Positions 19,761-29,826 of a stretch of DNA of 64,000 bases are shown one piece after another; position 1 is the first letter of the stretch; every line of letters begins with the position of its first letter. The notes beneath the pieces are model-generated. The model saw nothing but the letters and a program-made list of their open reading frames with translations, was not told where the DNA came from and made no database searches. The stretch spans positions 1 through 64,000 of the forward strand of contig JAUJOY010000003.1 of assembly GCA_030447385.1 (NCBI GenBank). The letters run 5' to 3'. This DNA is from Mycobacteriales bacterium (lineage in GTDB: Bacteria; Actinomycetota; Actinomycetes; Mycobacteriales; SCTD01). Made by a program: the position numbers and the translations under genes.

Positions 19761-20261
19761 GGTGGCCGTCGTCGGAGCCCGCGCAGCCACCGCCTACGGA
19801 GCGTATGTCGCCGGTGACCTGTCCACGGCGCTCAGCGACCGCGGCGTCGCGGTGATCAGTGGCGGGGCCTACGGCATCGACGCCGCCGCCCACCGCGGCG
19901 CGCTGGCCTCCACCCGCACCCCCACGATCGCGGTCCTCGCCTGCGGGGTCGACGTCGCCTACCCGCGCGGGCACGACCGGCTGCTGCGGCAGATCGCGTC
20001 CACCGGGCTGGTCGTGTCGGAGCTGCCGCCGGGCAGCTCGCCGACCCGCGGTCGCTTCCTCGTACGTAATCGGTTGATCGCGGCACTGTCCCTCGGCACG
20101 GTGGTGGTCGAGGCGGCCCTGCGCAGCGGCTCGCTTGCCACCCTCGAGCGCGCCCGGCTGCTCAGCCGGCATCCGATGGTCGTCCCTGGCCCGGTCACCT
20201 CCGCGATGTCGGCCGGCTGTCATGCCCAGCTGCGCCACGACCCGCCGGCTGTGTGCGTCAC
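19760..20261 (+). pseudogene. dprA: dprA internal fragment (copy 1)
   Basis: A 502-base piece encoding the Rossmann-fold core of DprA ([20 protein letters not shown] through [28 protein letters not shown], to DPPAVCV). It has neither the N-terminal third nor the C-terminal DML1-like domain. It is base-for-base identical to 26907-27408 of the intact gene. Both ends are abrupt: whiG-like sequence on the left and a minus-strand GAF fragment on the right. Perfect identity here contrasts with the heavy decay of its neighbours. Confidence 0.88.
19760..20261 (+). repeat. 502-bp exact direct repeat (partner 26907-27408)
   Basis: All 502 bases match the second copy at a constant offset of 7147. The match ends at a C/A difference just after the bases encoding AVCV. 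It is the longest exact repeat I could find in the window and lies within the duplicated comM-rpsB block. It could mediate deletion or amplification, or mark a collapsed or copied assembly path. Confidence 0.88.
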
Positions 20262-20540
20262 AGCAGGCCGACGTGCTCGGACTCGTCGTCGAAGGCATCG
20301 GGCTGGCTGGAGTAGAGGTTCAGCGCACCCAGGTTGTCGCCCTCGACGTAGAGCTGGAAGGACAACATGCTGGCCGCGCCGCTTCCAGTGCCAGGCGGCG
20401 AACCTCGGCCAGCGCTGCTCGCGGCTCATGTCGTCACCCGTACCGTCTGCTGCTCGAACGCCACGCCAGGCGGGGACCCTCACCGACCTCGTTCTGCAAG
20501 GCGTCGACCGCGCGGGCGAGCTCGCCGGACCACACCGTCC
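20262..20540 (-). pseudogene. GAF-domain fragment of a GAF-ANTAR regulator (copy 1)
   Basis: On the minus strand the sequence reads ELARAVDALQNEVGEGP, DDMSREQRWPRFAA, then MLSFQLYVEGDNLGALNLYS with QPDAFDDESEHVGLL. These are the hallmark blocks of the GAF domain in actinobacterial GAF-ANTAR antiterminators. Two small frame changes separate them. The ANTAR half is absent here, but one lies at 29656-29826, downstream of the second whiG. The fragment lies between dprA and xerC remnants, where no such gene is expected. Confidence 0.65.
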
Positions 20541-21245
20541 GTGCCTACAGCGGCGATGTGGCCGCGATGCTCGAGCCGCCGCGCGGCGAGGGGTGATCGA
20601 GCCCGCCTCGACGTCCTGCGGATCAGTTCGCCCGCCGCGCGCGGCGGAGCAGCCCGGGCCATGCTTTCGGCGGGGGTCGAGCGTCCGGGGCTTCACCGTG
20701 GGCCTACCGCGCGGGCTGCTCGCGGGCGACGTCGCTGAGCCGCAGCGCGATCCGTCCTGGCCGCTGGCTGACGAGGCCGGTGTCGCTGCAGGTCGACGGC
20801 GGCTCGCCCTGGCGACCGGGGTCGTGCGCGGCTGCCCTCGCCACGCGACCTCGTTCTTTCTGGGCTCGACATCCTGGACGCCGACGGGCCCTCGTGCGCG
20901 CCAGGGCAACTGGGAGCGCAGCGTCCCCTACGGCGATCCTGCCGGCGCCGCCGTCCGCGCGTGGCTGCGGGTCCTGGACGGCCGAGGACCAGATCCTGGC
21001 TGCTGCTGGGCCGGCGCGGGGACGGCTCGCTTCGCGCGCTGCCGGCCTCGTGGCCGGTCGCCGCGGTCCCCGGCGCGCCCGACCTTGGCCCCACGGGCTG
21101 CGGCCGCGATGACCCACCTGCTGGAAGGGGGCGCCGACCTGCGCAGCGTCCAGGAGCCTGCTCGGCCACGCCCGCCACCACGCAGATCCACGCACGTCAG
21201 CGTCGAGCGGCTGCGGGGCCGTTCGCGTCCATCCGCGCGCCTGAT
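20520..21245 (+). pseudogene. xerC: xerC (copy 1), degraded tyrosine recombinase
   Basis: A decayed version of the intact xerC at 27772. Recognisable pieces are HTVRAYSGDVAAMLE (about 20530), a run near 20785 matching [27 protein letters not shown] (20910-20970), and a C-terminal part with [13 protein letters not shown] (21118) and [10 protein letters not shown] (21195). The catalytic blocks ([11 protein letters not shown] and HGLRHSA) are damaged or missing, and frames change repeatedly. Not translatable. Confidence 0.7.
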
Positions 21246-21316
21246 CCGCTGCGGACGTCGACCGCTCCGCGGACCGGGCGCTGTGTTCAGCCTGCCCCCG
21301 AGCGGTGAGGCGTGCC

Positions 21317-22120
21317 ATGACCGTGCGTACTGGCCTCGGAGGCTGAGAGGGCACGGACGTCCAGGCGACGCCGGCCGCGTTCGCGCCGAAGCGGGCGCTA
21401 CGCCGAGACCAGCGACGAGGAACGCGCCGAGATCGGTGATCGCCGAGGTGGCGCAACTACAAAGGCCAACGGCGGCGAGCGCGGAGCGCCTGATCCTGCA
21501 CTACTCCCCCCGTACGCGCCGGCGCAGGCGCTCGCCCAACATCGAGCAGGCCGACCTCGTGTCGTACGGGATCTTGCTCATCGACGCGATCCAGAAGTTC
21601 GACCTCTCCGCGATCGCCCTACGCGATCAGCCGGATCAAGGGCGCGATCATCGCGGTGGCCGGGATCCTCGGTCCGCTCAAGGCCCGTGAGGTCGCGAAG
21701 GCCTAAGCGCGCTGCCGGCAAACCTGCACCGCACGACGACGGAGCCCGAGGTCGCGGCCGAGCCTCGGGATCGCGCTCGAGGACCTGCACACGATCTTCG
21801 CCCGCCTTGTCAACGTCGTCGCCCTGGACGAGCTGCTCTCGGCCGGCGCCGCAAGTTCTGCTGGTCGACACCCTCGAGGACCTCCAAGGCCGAGGACCCG
21901 GTCCAGGCGTTCGAGTCCGAGGACGAAGTACCTGCTCGCCAAGGCGATCAACACGCTGCCCGAGCGGGAGAAGATCGTCGTGACGCTCTACTACTACGAG
22001 GGCCTCACGCTCGCCGAGATCGGGCAGGGTCGGCGTCACCGAGAGCCGCATCTGCCGATGCACACCAAGGCCGTCCTGCAGTTGCGCAGGGAAGCTGGTC
22101 CGACCAGGACGATCGAGCTT
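21317..22120 (+). pseudogene. whiG (copy 1), degraded sigma factor
   Basis: Parallels the intact sigma factor at 28783. It starts ATGACCGTGCGTACT and keeps segments for LILHYSP (21490), [12 protein letters not shown] (21540), FDLS.IALR (21597), SRIKGAII (21630), VALDELLS (21820) and the region 4.2 block [20 protein letters not shown] (21957-22015). Several deletions remove much of regions 2.4 and 3, with frame changes throughout. It ends near 22120. The upstream spacing from xerC is like that of the intact pair. Confidence 0.7.
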
Positions 22121-22163
22121 CGACCAGCTCCCGAACGGCCGCATCTTCTGACCTCGGCCGGTT

Positions 22164-22300
22164 CCCGGCCAGCCGGATGCCAGCCCTGGCCGGTCCCCGG
22201 CCAGCCGGATGCTGTGTTGCTGGGTCCCCCGGCCACCCGGATGCTGTGTCGGGCGAACCCCGGCCAGCCGGATGCTGTGTGGACCCCGGCCAGCCGATGT
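22164..22300 (+). repeat. Short tandem GC-rich repeat, five degenerate units
   Basis: Units resembling CCCCGGCCAGCCGGATGCTG recur at about 22164, 22196, 22225, 22257 and 22283, with spacings of 26-32 bases. Units 2-4 continue with TGTGT. The repeat lies between the whiG and M23 remnants of copy 1 and has no counterpart between the intact whiG and M23 of copy 2. Units are too similar to their own spacers, and too short, to be a CRISPR. Confidence 0.7.
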
Positions 22301-22579
22301 CCGCAGTGCCTGGTCTGATCGAACTCTCCGGCCACCTTCGCACCACCCCGGCGCCCTCCGCACCTCCGCGCCGCCCCGCTCACGGCGTGGGAGGCCAAGA
22401 TCTTCGGAGCATCCCCAGGACTCTGATGCTGAGGATCTCCGGCCGGGCGGACAACATGCCCGCGAAGCTCCGGCCGAATTTCGGGCCGGCTCTGGGGGGC
22501 GCCATCGTCCGGGCGGCTCAGCCGGCGGGGACGCCGCCGCAGCCGCTCGGCGTCGACCGCGCAGCACCAGCGCGTCAGG

Positions 22580-23530
22580 TCCGGCGGACCTCACGGCGAC
22601 CCGCACGCCGGCCGCGGCCGCGCGCGACGCCGGCGCGCTGCCCGGCGCAGGTCCTCGGCCTCGAGGCGCCGCCGGGCGAGAAGGCCCATCCCGACGACGA
22701 GGGCGGCGACGGCGGCCAGGCCCACCGGCGCCGACGCTGCCCTGAGCGACCCGGCCTTGCCGCCTCGCGTGCATCCGGCCTGGACGACGGGCGCCGCAGC
22801 GCGACCACCGCCGCGAGGCCGAGCGGGCCTGGACCGCCGCGATGCAGCGCCAGGAGCCAGGGCACCCTCACCCGCCGGCCGGGCGCCCAGCGCCGGCCAG
22901 CCCCCCCTCGCCCGCCGGCCCGGCGTTCGGCGGCTCACCCGCCGGCCGGGCGCCCAGCGGCGGCCGGGCGCCCCTCCGCCGGCCCGGCGCCCGGGAACGG
23001 GCCGGATCCCGGCGCCAGCCCGACCGGCATCGCCCAGGGGGCAGCAACCGGGCCGGCCTGCCGGTCCACGGCGGGCACCGGGTCGAGGTAGGCACCGCCG
23101 CGCAGCCCCCAGTGCAGGCAGGCAGCAGCGGGACAGCCAGCATGCCCGGCGTCGAGCCGGCCGATCTCCGCACCGGCCGGGACCTGCGCCCCCACGGCGA
23201 TTGACGCGGCCACCGGCTCATAGGTCGTGCGCAGGTCACCGTGCACGACGACGACCACGCCCCGGCCGGCGAGCCTGCCCGGCGTTCGGCGGCGGCCGCG
23301 AGGACGGGGCTGCCCCGCTGCCGGGAGATCCGCGACCTCGGTGCCCGGCGGCGTAGCGGGTGGCGGTGGCGAGAACGCCCGGCTGACGGTCCGCGGACGG
23401 CCAGCGGCCACGCGGCCAGGTTTCGCCGCCACCGCGCCCGGGGTGCAGCGCGGACCCCCGAGCCTGTCCCGAGGCAGCGCCGACCACGCCCAGCAGCAGG
23501 ACACCTGAACGACCACGCACCGCCGCCACC
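22580..23530 (-). pseudogene. M23 metallopeptidase-like secreted protein (copy 1), degraded
   Basis: Minus-strand relative of the gene at 30057-30881. It retains [10 protein letters not shown] (near 23540), GHRG (23340), a clean central block VVVVHGDLRTTYEPVAASIA then GRLDAGHAGCPAAACLHWGL (23250-23090), and a C-terminal membrane segment ASAPVGLAAVAALVVGMGLL (22740-22690). Between them (22860-23000) there is a run of near-repeats of CCCGCCGGCCGGGCGCCCAG not present in copy 2. Frame changes break it. Confidence 0.65.
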
Positions 23531-24084
23531 TCCTCGACCGGGGTACGGGACGCCGGCCGCCCGCCGGCCGGCCGGTCGAGACTGCACCGTCCTGGGCGGG
23601 CCCTCGGCTGTCGGCGTTCTCGGACAGCGACCGCCCGGACGGGCCTGCCGGCCCGACCCGTCGACCCCTGCGCGCCGCAGTCCAGCGGCACCATGAGCCC
23701 GCGCTGATCCACGCCGACTTGGAGGTTCCGGCCGGGCGCGGTCCTCGGCGTCCAGGAGGCGCAGACAGCGAGGCCGGCGCAGTGGGGCCGGCGGCCGCGG
23801 GGGCGGTGGGCGGGGTGGTCGGGCACGCCATGATTCCCGCGCCGGGGGGCGACGACGCCGTACACTTGCGCGCAGCGACCCGCTTCGCCGGGTCGACTTC
23901 GCGTGCCTTCCGCCAGTCCGCACGATGGCCGGTCAGATCCCCGGTCTCCCGCCGAAAGGGGGAGCGGGCCCGGCTGCAGGCACCAGGGCCGACCACCGAC
24001 CGGTGGCCGGCGCAACCGACCGCCGCGCGTGCGCCCCGCCTGACCAGTGGGAAGCACCGACGCGGGAGACAGGAAGGCACCACC
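23531..24084 (+). other. Leader region of rpsB copy 1
   Basis: No gene seen. It aligns with 30882-31364 upstream of the intact rpsB. The best conserved piece is GCCGTACACTTGC (TACACT at 23861-23866), then CGGGTCGACTTCGCGTGC, AGTCCGCACGATGGCCGGTC, CAGGGCCGACCACCGACCGG and CACGCGGGAGACAGGAAGGC just before the start. Copy 1 keeps only the left arm of the hairpin found at 31091. Confidence 0.5.
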
Positions 24085-25110
24085 ATGGCCGTCGTCACCA
24101 TGCGGCAGCTCATCGAGAGCGGCACGCACTTCGGGCACCAGACGAAGCGCTGGAACCCCAAGATGAAGCGCTTCATCTTCACCGAGCGCAACGGCATCTA
24201 CATCATCGACCTGACCCAGACCCTGGGCTACATCGACCGCGCGTACGACTTCGTCAAGGAGACGGTCACCCACGGCGGGACGGTCATGTTCGTCGGCACC
24301 AAGCGCCAGGCGCAGGAGCCGATCGCCGAGCAGGCCACGCGGGTCGGCATGCCCTATGTCACCGAGCGCTGGCTGGGCGGGATGCTCACCAACTTCCAGA
24401 CCGTGTTCGGGCGGCTCCAGCGGCTCAAGGAGCTCGAGCTCATCGAGGCGACCGGCGGCCAGACGGTGCTGACCAAGAAGGAGGCGCTGGTCCTGTCCCG
24501 CGAGCGCATCAAGCTGCAGCGCACGCTCGGCGGCATCCGCGAGATGACCCGCACGCCCAGCGCGATCTGGATCGTCGACACCAACAAGGAGCACCTCGCG
24601 GTCAACGAGGCGCGCGCAAGCTCGGCATCCCGGTCGTCGCCATCCTCGACACCAACTGCGACCCCGACATCGTGGACTACAAGATCCCGGGCAACGACGA
24701 CGCGATCCGCTCGATCGGCACCCTGACCCGCGTCATCGCCGACGCCGTGGCCGAGGGCTTGATGGCCCGGGCAGGCAGGAGCAGCGGCGACGACAAGCCC
24801 GCCGGTGAGATGGTGAGGTCGCCGGACTGGGAGAAGGAGCTGCTGACCGGTCAGGCAGCCGACGCCGCCGGGGTCTCCGGTGCTCCGATCGAGTCCGCGG
24901 GCGCCGCCGACGCCAGCCCCGCCGCCGCAGCCGCCGGAGCCGCAGCGCCCGGCGCCCCGGCCGCGGCCGACACCGCCCCGGCCGCAGCCGACGCTGCGCT
25001 CGCCGCCCCGGCCGCGGCCGACACCCCGCCGGCCGCCGCCCCGGTCGCCGCCGGCTCCCGCCGGCCGGCGACCCCAGCCCGTCGGGCGACGCCCCCACCC
25101 CCAGCAGTAG
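24085..25110 (+). pseudogene. rpsB: rpsB copy 1, ribosomal protein S2, frameshifted
   Basis: Begins ATG 24085 after AGGAAGG and is almost identical in protein sequence to the intact S2 at 31365 for 176 codons ([20 protein letters not shown] ... LAVNEA). A GC dinucleotide insertion at about 24611-24616 (gaggcgcgcgcaag against gaggcccgcaag) shifts the frame. The second frame continues [20 protein letters not shown] to [14 protein letters not shown]. The Ala/Pro-rich tail differs from copy 2. The natural stop is probably TAG 25108-25110 (reached with one more frame change), because the following bases resemble the rpsB-tsf spacer. As written, the second frame runs on into comM. Confidence 0.85.
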
Positions 25111-25156
25111 CCCGGGCTGGCGCCCGCCCGACGGCGGGCACCGCTGCCCTGGTGGC

Positions 25157-26534
25157 GATCGTCAACAGCGGGCAGGCCTGGCCGCAACGTCGAATCACCC
25201 TGGCACTGTCCCCGGCCTCGCTGCCCAAGCGGGGTAGCGCCTTCGACCTGGCGCTGGCGGCGGCCATCCTCGCCGCCAACGGGGTGGTGCCGCCTGCCTC
25301 GCTGCTGGGCCGGGTGCTGGTCGGCGAGCTGAGTCTGGACGGTCGGGTCCGGCCGGTGCGCGGGGTGCTGCCGGCGGTGCTCACCGCCGCCCGGGCCGGT
25401 GTCGACCGGGTCGTCGTCCCGCTGCACAACCTCGCCGAGGCTGCCCTGCTCCCCGGAGTCGACGCCCGCGGGGTGGGCTCGCTGCGCGACCTCGTCCGCC
25501 TGCTGACAGGGGAGCCCTACGACGAGGCGCTCCCGCCTGCGCCGCCCCCACCGGACGTCGGACCCGGACCGGATCTCGTCGACGTCGCCGGGCAGGTGTC
25601 CGGCCGCACCGCGATCGAGGTGGCCGCGGCGGGCGGTCATCACGTGCTGCTGCTCGGGCCACCGGGGAGCGGCAAGACGATGCTGGCCGAGCGCATGTCG
25701 GGGGTGATGCCGCCGCTCGAGCTCGCCGACGCCCTCGAGGTCACCGCAGTCCACTCGGTCGCCGGCACGCTGCCGGCCGGACCGCCGCTCGTGTCGCGGC
25801 CGCCTTTCCAGGACCCGCACCACACCGCGACCGTCGCCTCGATCGTCGGCGGGGGAAGCGGCGTCGCGCGGCCCGGAGCGGCCTCGCTCGCCCACCGCGG
25901 CGTGCTCTTCCTCGACGAGGCACCCGAGTTCGCGAGCGGGGTGCTCGATGCGCTGCGGCAGCCCTTGGAGAGCGGGCGCCTGTCCATCACCCGCGTCGGC
26001 GGCACCGCGGTCTATCCGGCGGTGTTCACGCTGCTGCTCGCGGCGAACTACTGCCCGTGCGCCAAGCCGGAGGACCAGTGCTCCTGCCCACCCGACGCCC
26101 GGCGCCGCTACCTCGCCCGGCTGTCCGGGCCGCTGCTGGACCGGGTCGACCTGCGCGTCGAGATGCCGCGCATCACCCGGGCCGAGATGCTGGCCGAGGA
26201 CGGCCGGGGTGAGCCCAGTGCGCAGGTCGCCGCCCGGGTGGCCCACGCCCGCAAGCGCGCGGCGGAGCGCTTCGCCGGCACACCGTGGCGCACCAACGGA
26301 CAGGTGCCGCCGGTCGAGCTGCGTCGTCGCTGGCCCATCTCCCGCGCGGCGACGTGGCAGGCCGAGCAGGCGATGGACCGGGGGCAGCTGACCGCCCGCG
26401 GGTTCGGCCGCATCCTGCGCCTCGCCTGGACGCTCGCCGACCTGCAGGATGCTGCGCAGCCGGGCCCGGAGCACGTCAACCACGCGCTGGGGTTCCGGCT
26501 CGGGCCTGCCACAGCAGCCGGGATCGCAGCATGA
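25157..26534 (+). pseudogene. comM: comM copy 2, lacking the first ~51 codons; open frame fused to rpsB copy 1
   Basis: Encodes ComM from [20 protein letters not shown] to the normal end. It has the Walker [21 protein letters not shown] (about 25659), Walker [12 protein letters not shown] (25900), the [13 protein letters not shown] zinc-like loop (26050), and the C-terminal domain with [13 protein letters not shown] and [20 protein letters not shown]. The body is clean and undamaged. The missing start corresponds to codons 1-51 of the fragment at 12027. The frame is open leftward to about 24612 inside rpsB, so a chimeric S2-tail/ComM product is formally encoded. It could be translated only by frameshifting or a cryptic start. 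ATGA overlap with dprA. Confidence 0.85.
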
Positions 26535-27739
26535 GCGGGTCTGCGGACCAGGCCCGGCGGCTGGCGCTCGTGGGCTTGTCCCGCATCGTCGATCCCGGCC
26601 ATCGCGGGGTTCACCAGGCAGTACAGGACCACGGCGCGTTCGAGGTGTGGGAAGCGCTCCGCCGCGGCGCGGTGTGCGAGCCGGTGTCGCCAGAGCTGCG
26701 GGCCGGGGCGTCGCTGCGGGCAGAGGGCTACGACCCGGCGGCAGACCTCGCCCGGCTGAGTCGGTTCGGCGCCCGCCTGGTGTGCCCGGGCGACGTGGAA
26801 TGGCCGGCCGCGCGGCTGTTCTGGCCACAGAAGCCCAGGCTCGAGGCGCCGCCGCTCGCGCTCTACGTCCACGGCGCGCACCGGCTCGACGAGGTCGTGG
26901 AGCGCTCGGTGGCCGTCGTCGGAGCCCGCGCAGCCACCGCCTACGGAGCGTATGTCGCCGGTGACCTGTCCACGGCGCTCAGCGACCGCGGCGTCGCGGT
27001 GATCAGTGGCGGGGCCTACGGCATCGACGCCGCCGCCCACCGCGGCGCGCTGGCCTCCACCCGCACCCCCACGATCGCGGTCCTCGCCTGCGGGGTCGAC
27101 GTCGCCTACCCGCGCGGGCACGACCGGCTGCTGCGGCAGATCGCGTCCACCGGGCTGGTCGTGTCGGAGCTGCCGCCGGGCAGCTCGCCGACCCGCGGTC
27201 GCTTCCTCGTACGTAATCGGTTGATCGCGGCACTGTCCCTCGGCACGGTGGTGGTCGAGGCGGCCCTGCGCAGCGGCTCGCTTGCCACCCTCGAGCGCGC
27301 CCGGCTGCTCAGCCGGCATCCGATGGTCGTCCCTGGCCCGGTCACCTCCGCGATGTCGGCCGGCTGTCATGCCCAGCTGCGCCACGACCCGCCGGCTGTG
27401 TGCGTCACCCGGGTCGAGGAGATCCTCGACACCGTCGGCGCGATCGGCGACGATGCCGCCGCAGCGCTGCGCGGGCCGGTCGGAGTGCGCGACGGCCTGT
27501 CCGACACGGTGCGGCTCGTGCTCGATGCGGTGCCGGTCCGCACCGGGATCGGTGAGGCGAGCATCGCGCGAGCGGCCGGCGTCAGCTCGCTGGTCGTGCA
27601 GCAGGTGCTGCCGCCACTGCACGTGCACGGGCTGGTGGAGCGCACCCAGGACGGCTGGCGGCTGACGGCGCTCGGCGCCGGCCGGCCGGTGCCGAAGCAG
27701 CACCAGGATGCGGGGCAGGCGCCCGGCCCGGCGGCTTGA
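26531..27739 (+). CDS. dprA: DNA-processing protein DprA
   Basis: 402-aa DNA-protecting protein that binds incoming single-stranded DNA and loads RecA during transformation. ATG 26531 overlaps the comM stop. It has an N-terminal SAM-like helical region, then the Rossmann core: [89 protein letters not shown] and [11 protein letters not shown]. The C-terminal winged-helix domain (about residues 320-385) contains [20 protein letters not shown]. All parts are present. Residues 126-292 are encoded by the 502-bp stretch duplicated exactly at 19760. Confidence 0.95.
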   Translation: MSGSADQARRLALVGLSRIVDPGHRGVHQAVQDHGAFEVWEALRRGAVCEPVSPELRAGASLRAEGYDPAADLARLSRFGARLVCPGDVEWPAARLFWPQKPRLEAPPLALYVHGAHRLDEVVERSVAVVGARAATAYGAYVAGDLSTALSDRGVAVISGGAYGIDAAAHRGALASTRTPTIAVLACGVDVAYPRGHDRLLRQIASTGLVVSELPPGSSPTRGRFLVRNRLIAALSLGTVVVEAALRSGSLATLERARLLSRHPMVVPGPVTSAMSAGCHAQLRHDPPAVCVTRVEEILDTVGAIGDDAAAALRGPVGVRDGLSDTVRLVLDAVPVRTGIGEASIARAAGVSSLVVQQVLPPLHVHGLVERTQDGWRLTALGAGRPVPKQHQDAGQAPGPAA

Positions 27740-27771
27740 CCCATAGCCCGGCGGGACGGACGGTGCAGGGT

Positions 27772-28692
27772 GTGACCGCCCCCGAGCCCGACCTGCCGCC
27801 GGCGCTCGCCGACGCGCTCGAGGCATTCCGGCGCCATCTGGAGTTCGAGCTGTCCCGCTCCGCCCACACCGTGCGGGCCTACAGCCGCGACATCGCGGCC
27901 CTGCTCGAGCACGCCGCGAGGCGCGGGGTCACCTCCCCTGCGGAGCTTGACCTGGCCGTCCTGCGCAGCTGGCTGGCCCGCCTGCGCAGCAGCGGGGCAG
28001 CCCGCTCGAGTCTTGCTCGGCGCGGCTCCAGCGCTCGGGTGTTCACGGCGTGGGCCTCCCGCCGGGGCCTGCTCGCCACCGACCCGGGTGCGCTGCTCGC
28101 GACGCCCAAGGGCCGCCGCCCGTTGCCCGACGTCCTTCGCGCCGACGAGGCCGTCCGACTGGTCGAGCAGGTCGACGGCGGCTCGCCCGAGCAGCTGCGG
28201 GACCGGGCGGCGCTCGAACTGCTCTACGCCACCGGCATCCGGGTCGGTGAGCTCTGCGGCCTGGACGTCGACGACGTGGACGCCGAGCGAGCTCTCGTAC
28301 GCGTGCTCGGCAAGGGCAACCGGGAGCGCAACGTCCCGTACGGCCAGCCCGCTGGACAGGCCATCCAAGCCTGGCTGAGCCGCGGACGGCCGCAGTGGAG
28401 GACCGGGGACAGCGGCCCGGCCCTGCTGCTCGGGCGGCGTGGCCGTCGCCTGGACGTACGCGCTGCCCGCACCCTCGTGCACCGCCGGCTCGCCGACGTG
28501 CCGGGCGCGCCCGACCTGGGCCCGCACGGACTTCGGCACAGCGCGGCCACGCATCTGCTCGAAGGTGGAGCCGACTTGCGCAGCGTGCAGGAGCTACTCG
28601 GGCACGCCTCCTTGGCCACCACGCAGATCTACACCCACGTCAGTGTCGAGCGGCTGCGCGCCAGCTATGCGCAGGCCCATCCGCGAGCCTGA
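27772..28692 (+). CDS. xerC: Tyrosine recombinase XerC
   Basis: Site-specific recombinase resolving chromosome dimers at dif, with XerD as partner. GTG 27772 is preferred over TTG 27736, which overlaps the dprA stop; either gives the same core. The SAM-like N-terminus reads [20 protein letters not shown]. The catalytic domain has [12 protein letters not shown] (first Arg), [10 protein letters not shown] (Lys), [15 protein letters not shown] (His and Arg) and [16 protein letters not shown] (His and the Tyr nucleophile). At 306 aa it has the usual size. It lies 32 bp after dprA and 90 bp before whiG in the common actinobacterial order. Confidence 0.94.
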   Translation: MTAPEPDLPPALADALEAFRRHLEFELSRSAHTVRAYSRDIAALLEHAARRGVTSPAELDLAVLRSWLARLRSSGAARSSLARRGSSARVFTAWASRRGLLATDPGALLATPKGRRPLPDVLRADEAVRLVEQVDGGSPEQLRDRAALELLYATGIRVGELCGLDVDDVDAERALVRVLGKGNRERNVPYGQPAGQAIQAWLSRGRPQWRTGDSGPALLLGRRGRRLDVRAARTLVHRRLADVPGAPDLGPHGLRHSAATHLLEGGADLRSVQELLGHASLATTQIYTHVSVERLRASYAQAHPRA

Positions 28693-28782
28693 GTGGCTCC
28701 TCGGATTCCGCCGTTGGGCTGACCGGCTGGGGGTGGCGCAGGCTAGTGTTCAGCGTCAGTGTCGAGTCGGTGAGGACGAGCC

Positions 28783-29643
28783 ATGACCCTGCGTACCACC
28801 GGTTCCGAGGGGCCCGCCGCCAAGGCTCCGGCCCGCCGTGGCCGCTACGCCGGGGTCAGCGACGAGGAGCGCGCCGAGATCGAGTCGGCGATCGCCGAGC
28901 TGTGGCGGGAGTACAAGGCCAACGGCGGCGAGCGGCTGCGCGAACGCCTGATCCTGCACTACTCCCCACTGGTCAAGTACGTCGCCGGCCGGGTCGGCGT
29001 CGGGCTGCCGCCCAACATCGAGCAGGCCGACCTCGTGTCGTACGGCATCTTCGGGCTCATCGACGCCATCCAGAAGTTCGACCTCGATCGGGCGATCAAG
29101 TTCGAGACGTACGCCATCAGCCGCATCAAGGGCGCCATCATCGACGAGCTGCGCTCGATCGACTGGATCCCCCGGTCGGTGCGCTCCAAGGCACGCGAGG
29201 TCGAGAAGGCCTACGCCTCGCTGGAGGCAAAGCTGCACCGCACGCCCAGCGAGAGCGAGGTCGCCGCCGAGCTGGGGATCGCGCTCGAGGACCTGCACGC
29301 GATCTTCAGCCAGGTCAGCTTCGTCAACGTCGTCGCCCTCGACGAGCTGCTCTCGGCCGGTGGCGAGAAGGGCGACAAGCTGTCCTTGGTCGACACCCTC
29401 GAAGACACCAAGGCCGAGGACCCGGTGCAGGCCTTTGAGTCCGAGGAGACGAAGTACCTGCTGGCGAAGGCGATCAACACGCTGCCCGAGCGGGAGAAGA
29501 TCGTCGTGACGCTCTACTACTACGAAGGTCTGACCCTCGCCGAGATCGGCCAGGTGCTGGGCGTCACCGAGAGCCGGATCTGCCAGATGCACACCAAGGC
29601 CGTGCTGCAACTGCGGGGGAAGCTCGCCGACCAGAACGACTGA
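28783..29643 (+). CDS. whiG: RNA polymerase sigma factor of the FliA/WhiG family
   Basis: 286-aa alternative sigma factor. In Streptomyces the orthologue WhiG directs early sporulation genes and is held by the c-di-GMP-dependent anti-sigma RsiG; that regulation is family knowledge, not visible here. Region 2: [60 protein letters not shown]. Region 3: [20 protein letters not shown]. Region 4: [20 protein letters not shown] with the [20 protein letters not shown]. Intact with its own ATG. A degraded copy is at 21317. Confidence 0.93.
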   Translation: MTLRTTGSEGPAAKAPARRGRYAGVSDEERAEIESAIAELWREYKANGGERLRERLILHYSPLVKYVAGRVGVGLPPNIEQADLVSYGIFGLIDAIQKFDLDRAIKFETYAISRIKGAIIDELRSIDWIPRSVRSKAREVEKAYASLEAKLHRTPSESEVAAELGIALEDLHAIFSQVSFVNVVALDELLSAGGEKGDKLSLVDTLEDTKAEDPVQAFESEETKYLLAKAINTLPEREKIVVTLYYYEGLTLAEIGQVLGVTESRICQMHTKAVLQLRGKLADQND

Positions 29644-29655
29644 CGTTGAAGCCGG

Positions 29656-29826
29656 TCAGGCCACGCCGAGCTCCCCGCTCAGCACGAGGCGCTCGGCGAG
29701 CTCGCGCAGCTTGATGTTGTCTTGCTGGCTGTGCCGGACCAGCAGCGCAAGCGCCTGGTCGCCAGTGATCTTGTGGCGCTCCATGAGGATGCCCTGCGCC
29801 TGGCCGATGAGCTGGCGGGTGGCCAC
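29656..29826 (-). pseudogene. ANTAR domain remnant of a GAF-ANTAR antiterminator
   Basis: The minus strand encodes a near-complete ANTAR RNA-binding domain: ATRQLIGQAQGILMERHKIT, GDQALALLVRHSQQDNIKLR and ELAERLVLSGELGVA, ending TGA 29656-29658. Directly upstream an in-frame TAG and unrelated sequence cut it off, so the GAF sensor half is missing. The GAF half sits at 20262-20540 in the other copy of the block. In an intact locus one would expect a GAF-ANTAR gene convergent with whiG. GTG 29826 could start a domain-only peptide, but no ribosome-binding site supports it. Bases 29827-30056 hold nothing recognisable. Confidence 0.75.

Noticed and set aside
22164-22300. Possible CRISPR array
   Set aside because: Units are degenerate and GC-only, gaps between units are under 15 bases, and no cas gene is present.
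24612-26534. A genuine two-domain S2-tail/ComM fusion protein
   Set aside because: It depends on a 2-base insertion in rpsB and has no start of its own; the spacer-like bases after 25110 show the genes were separate.
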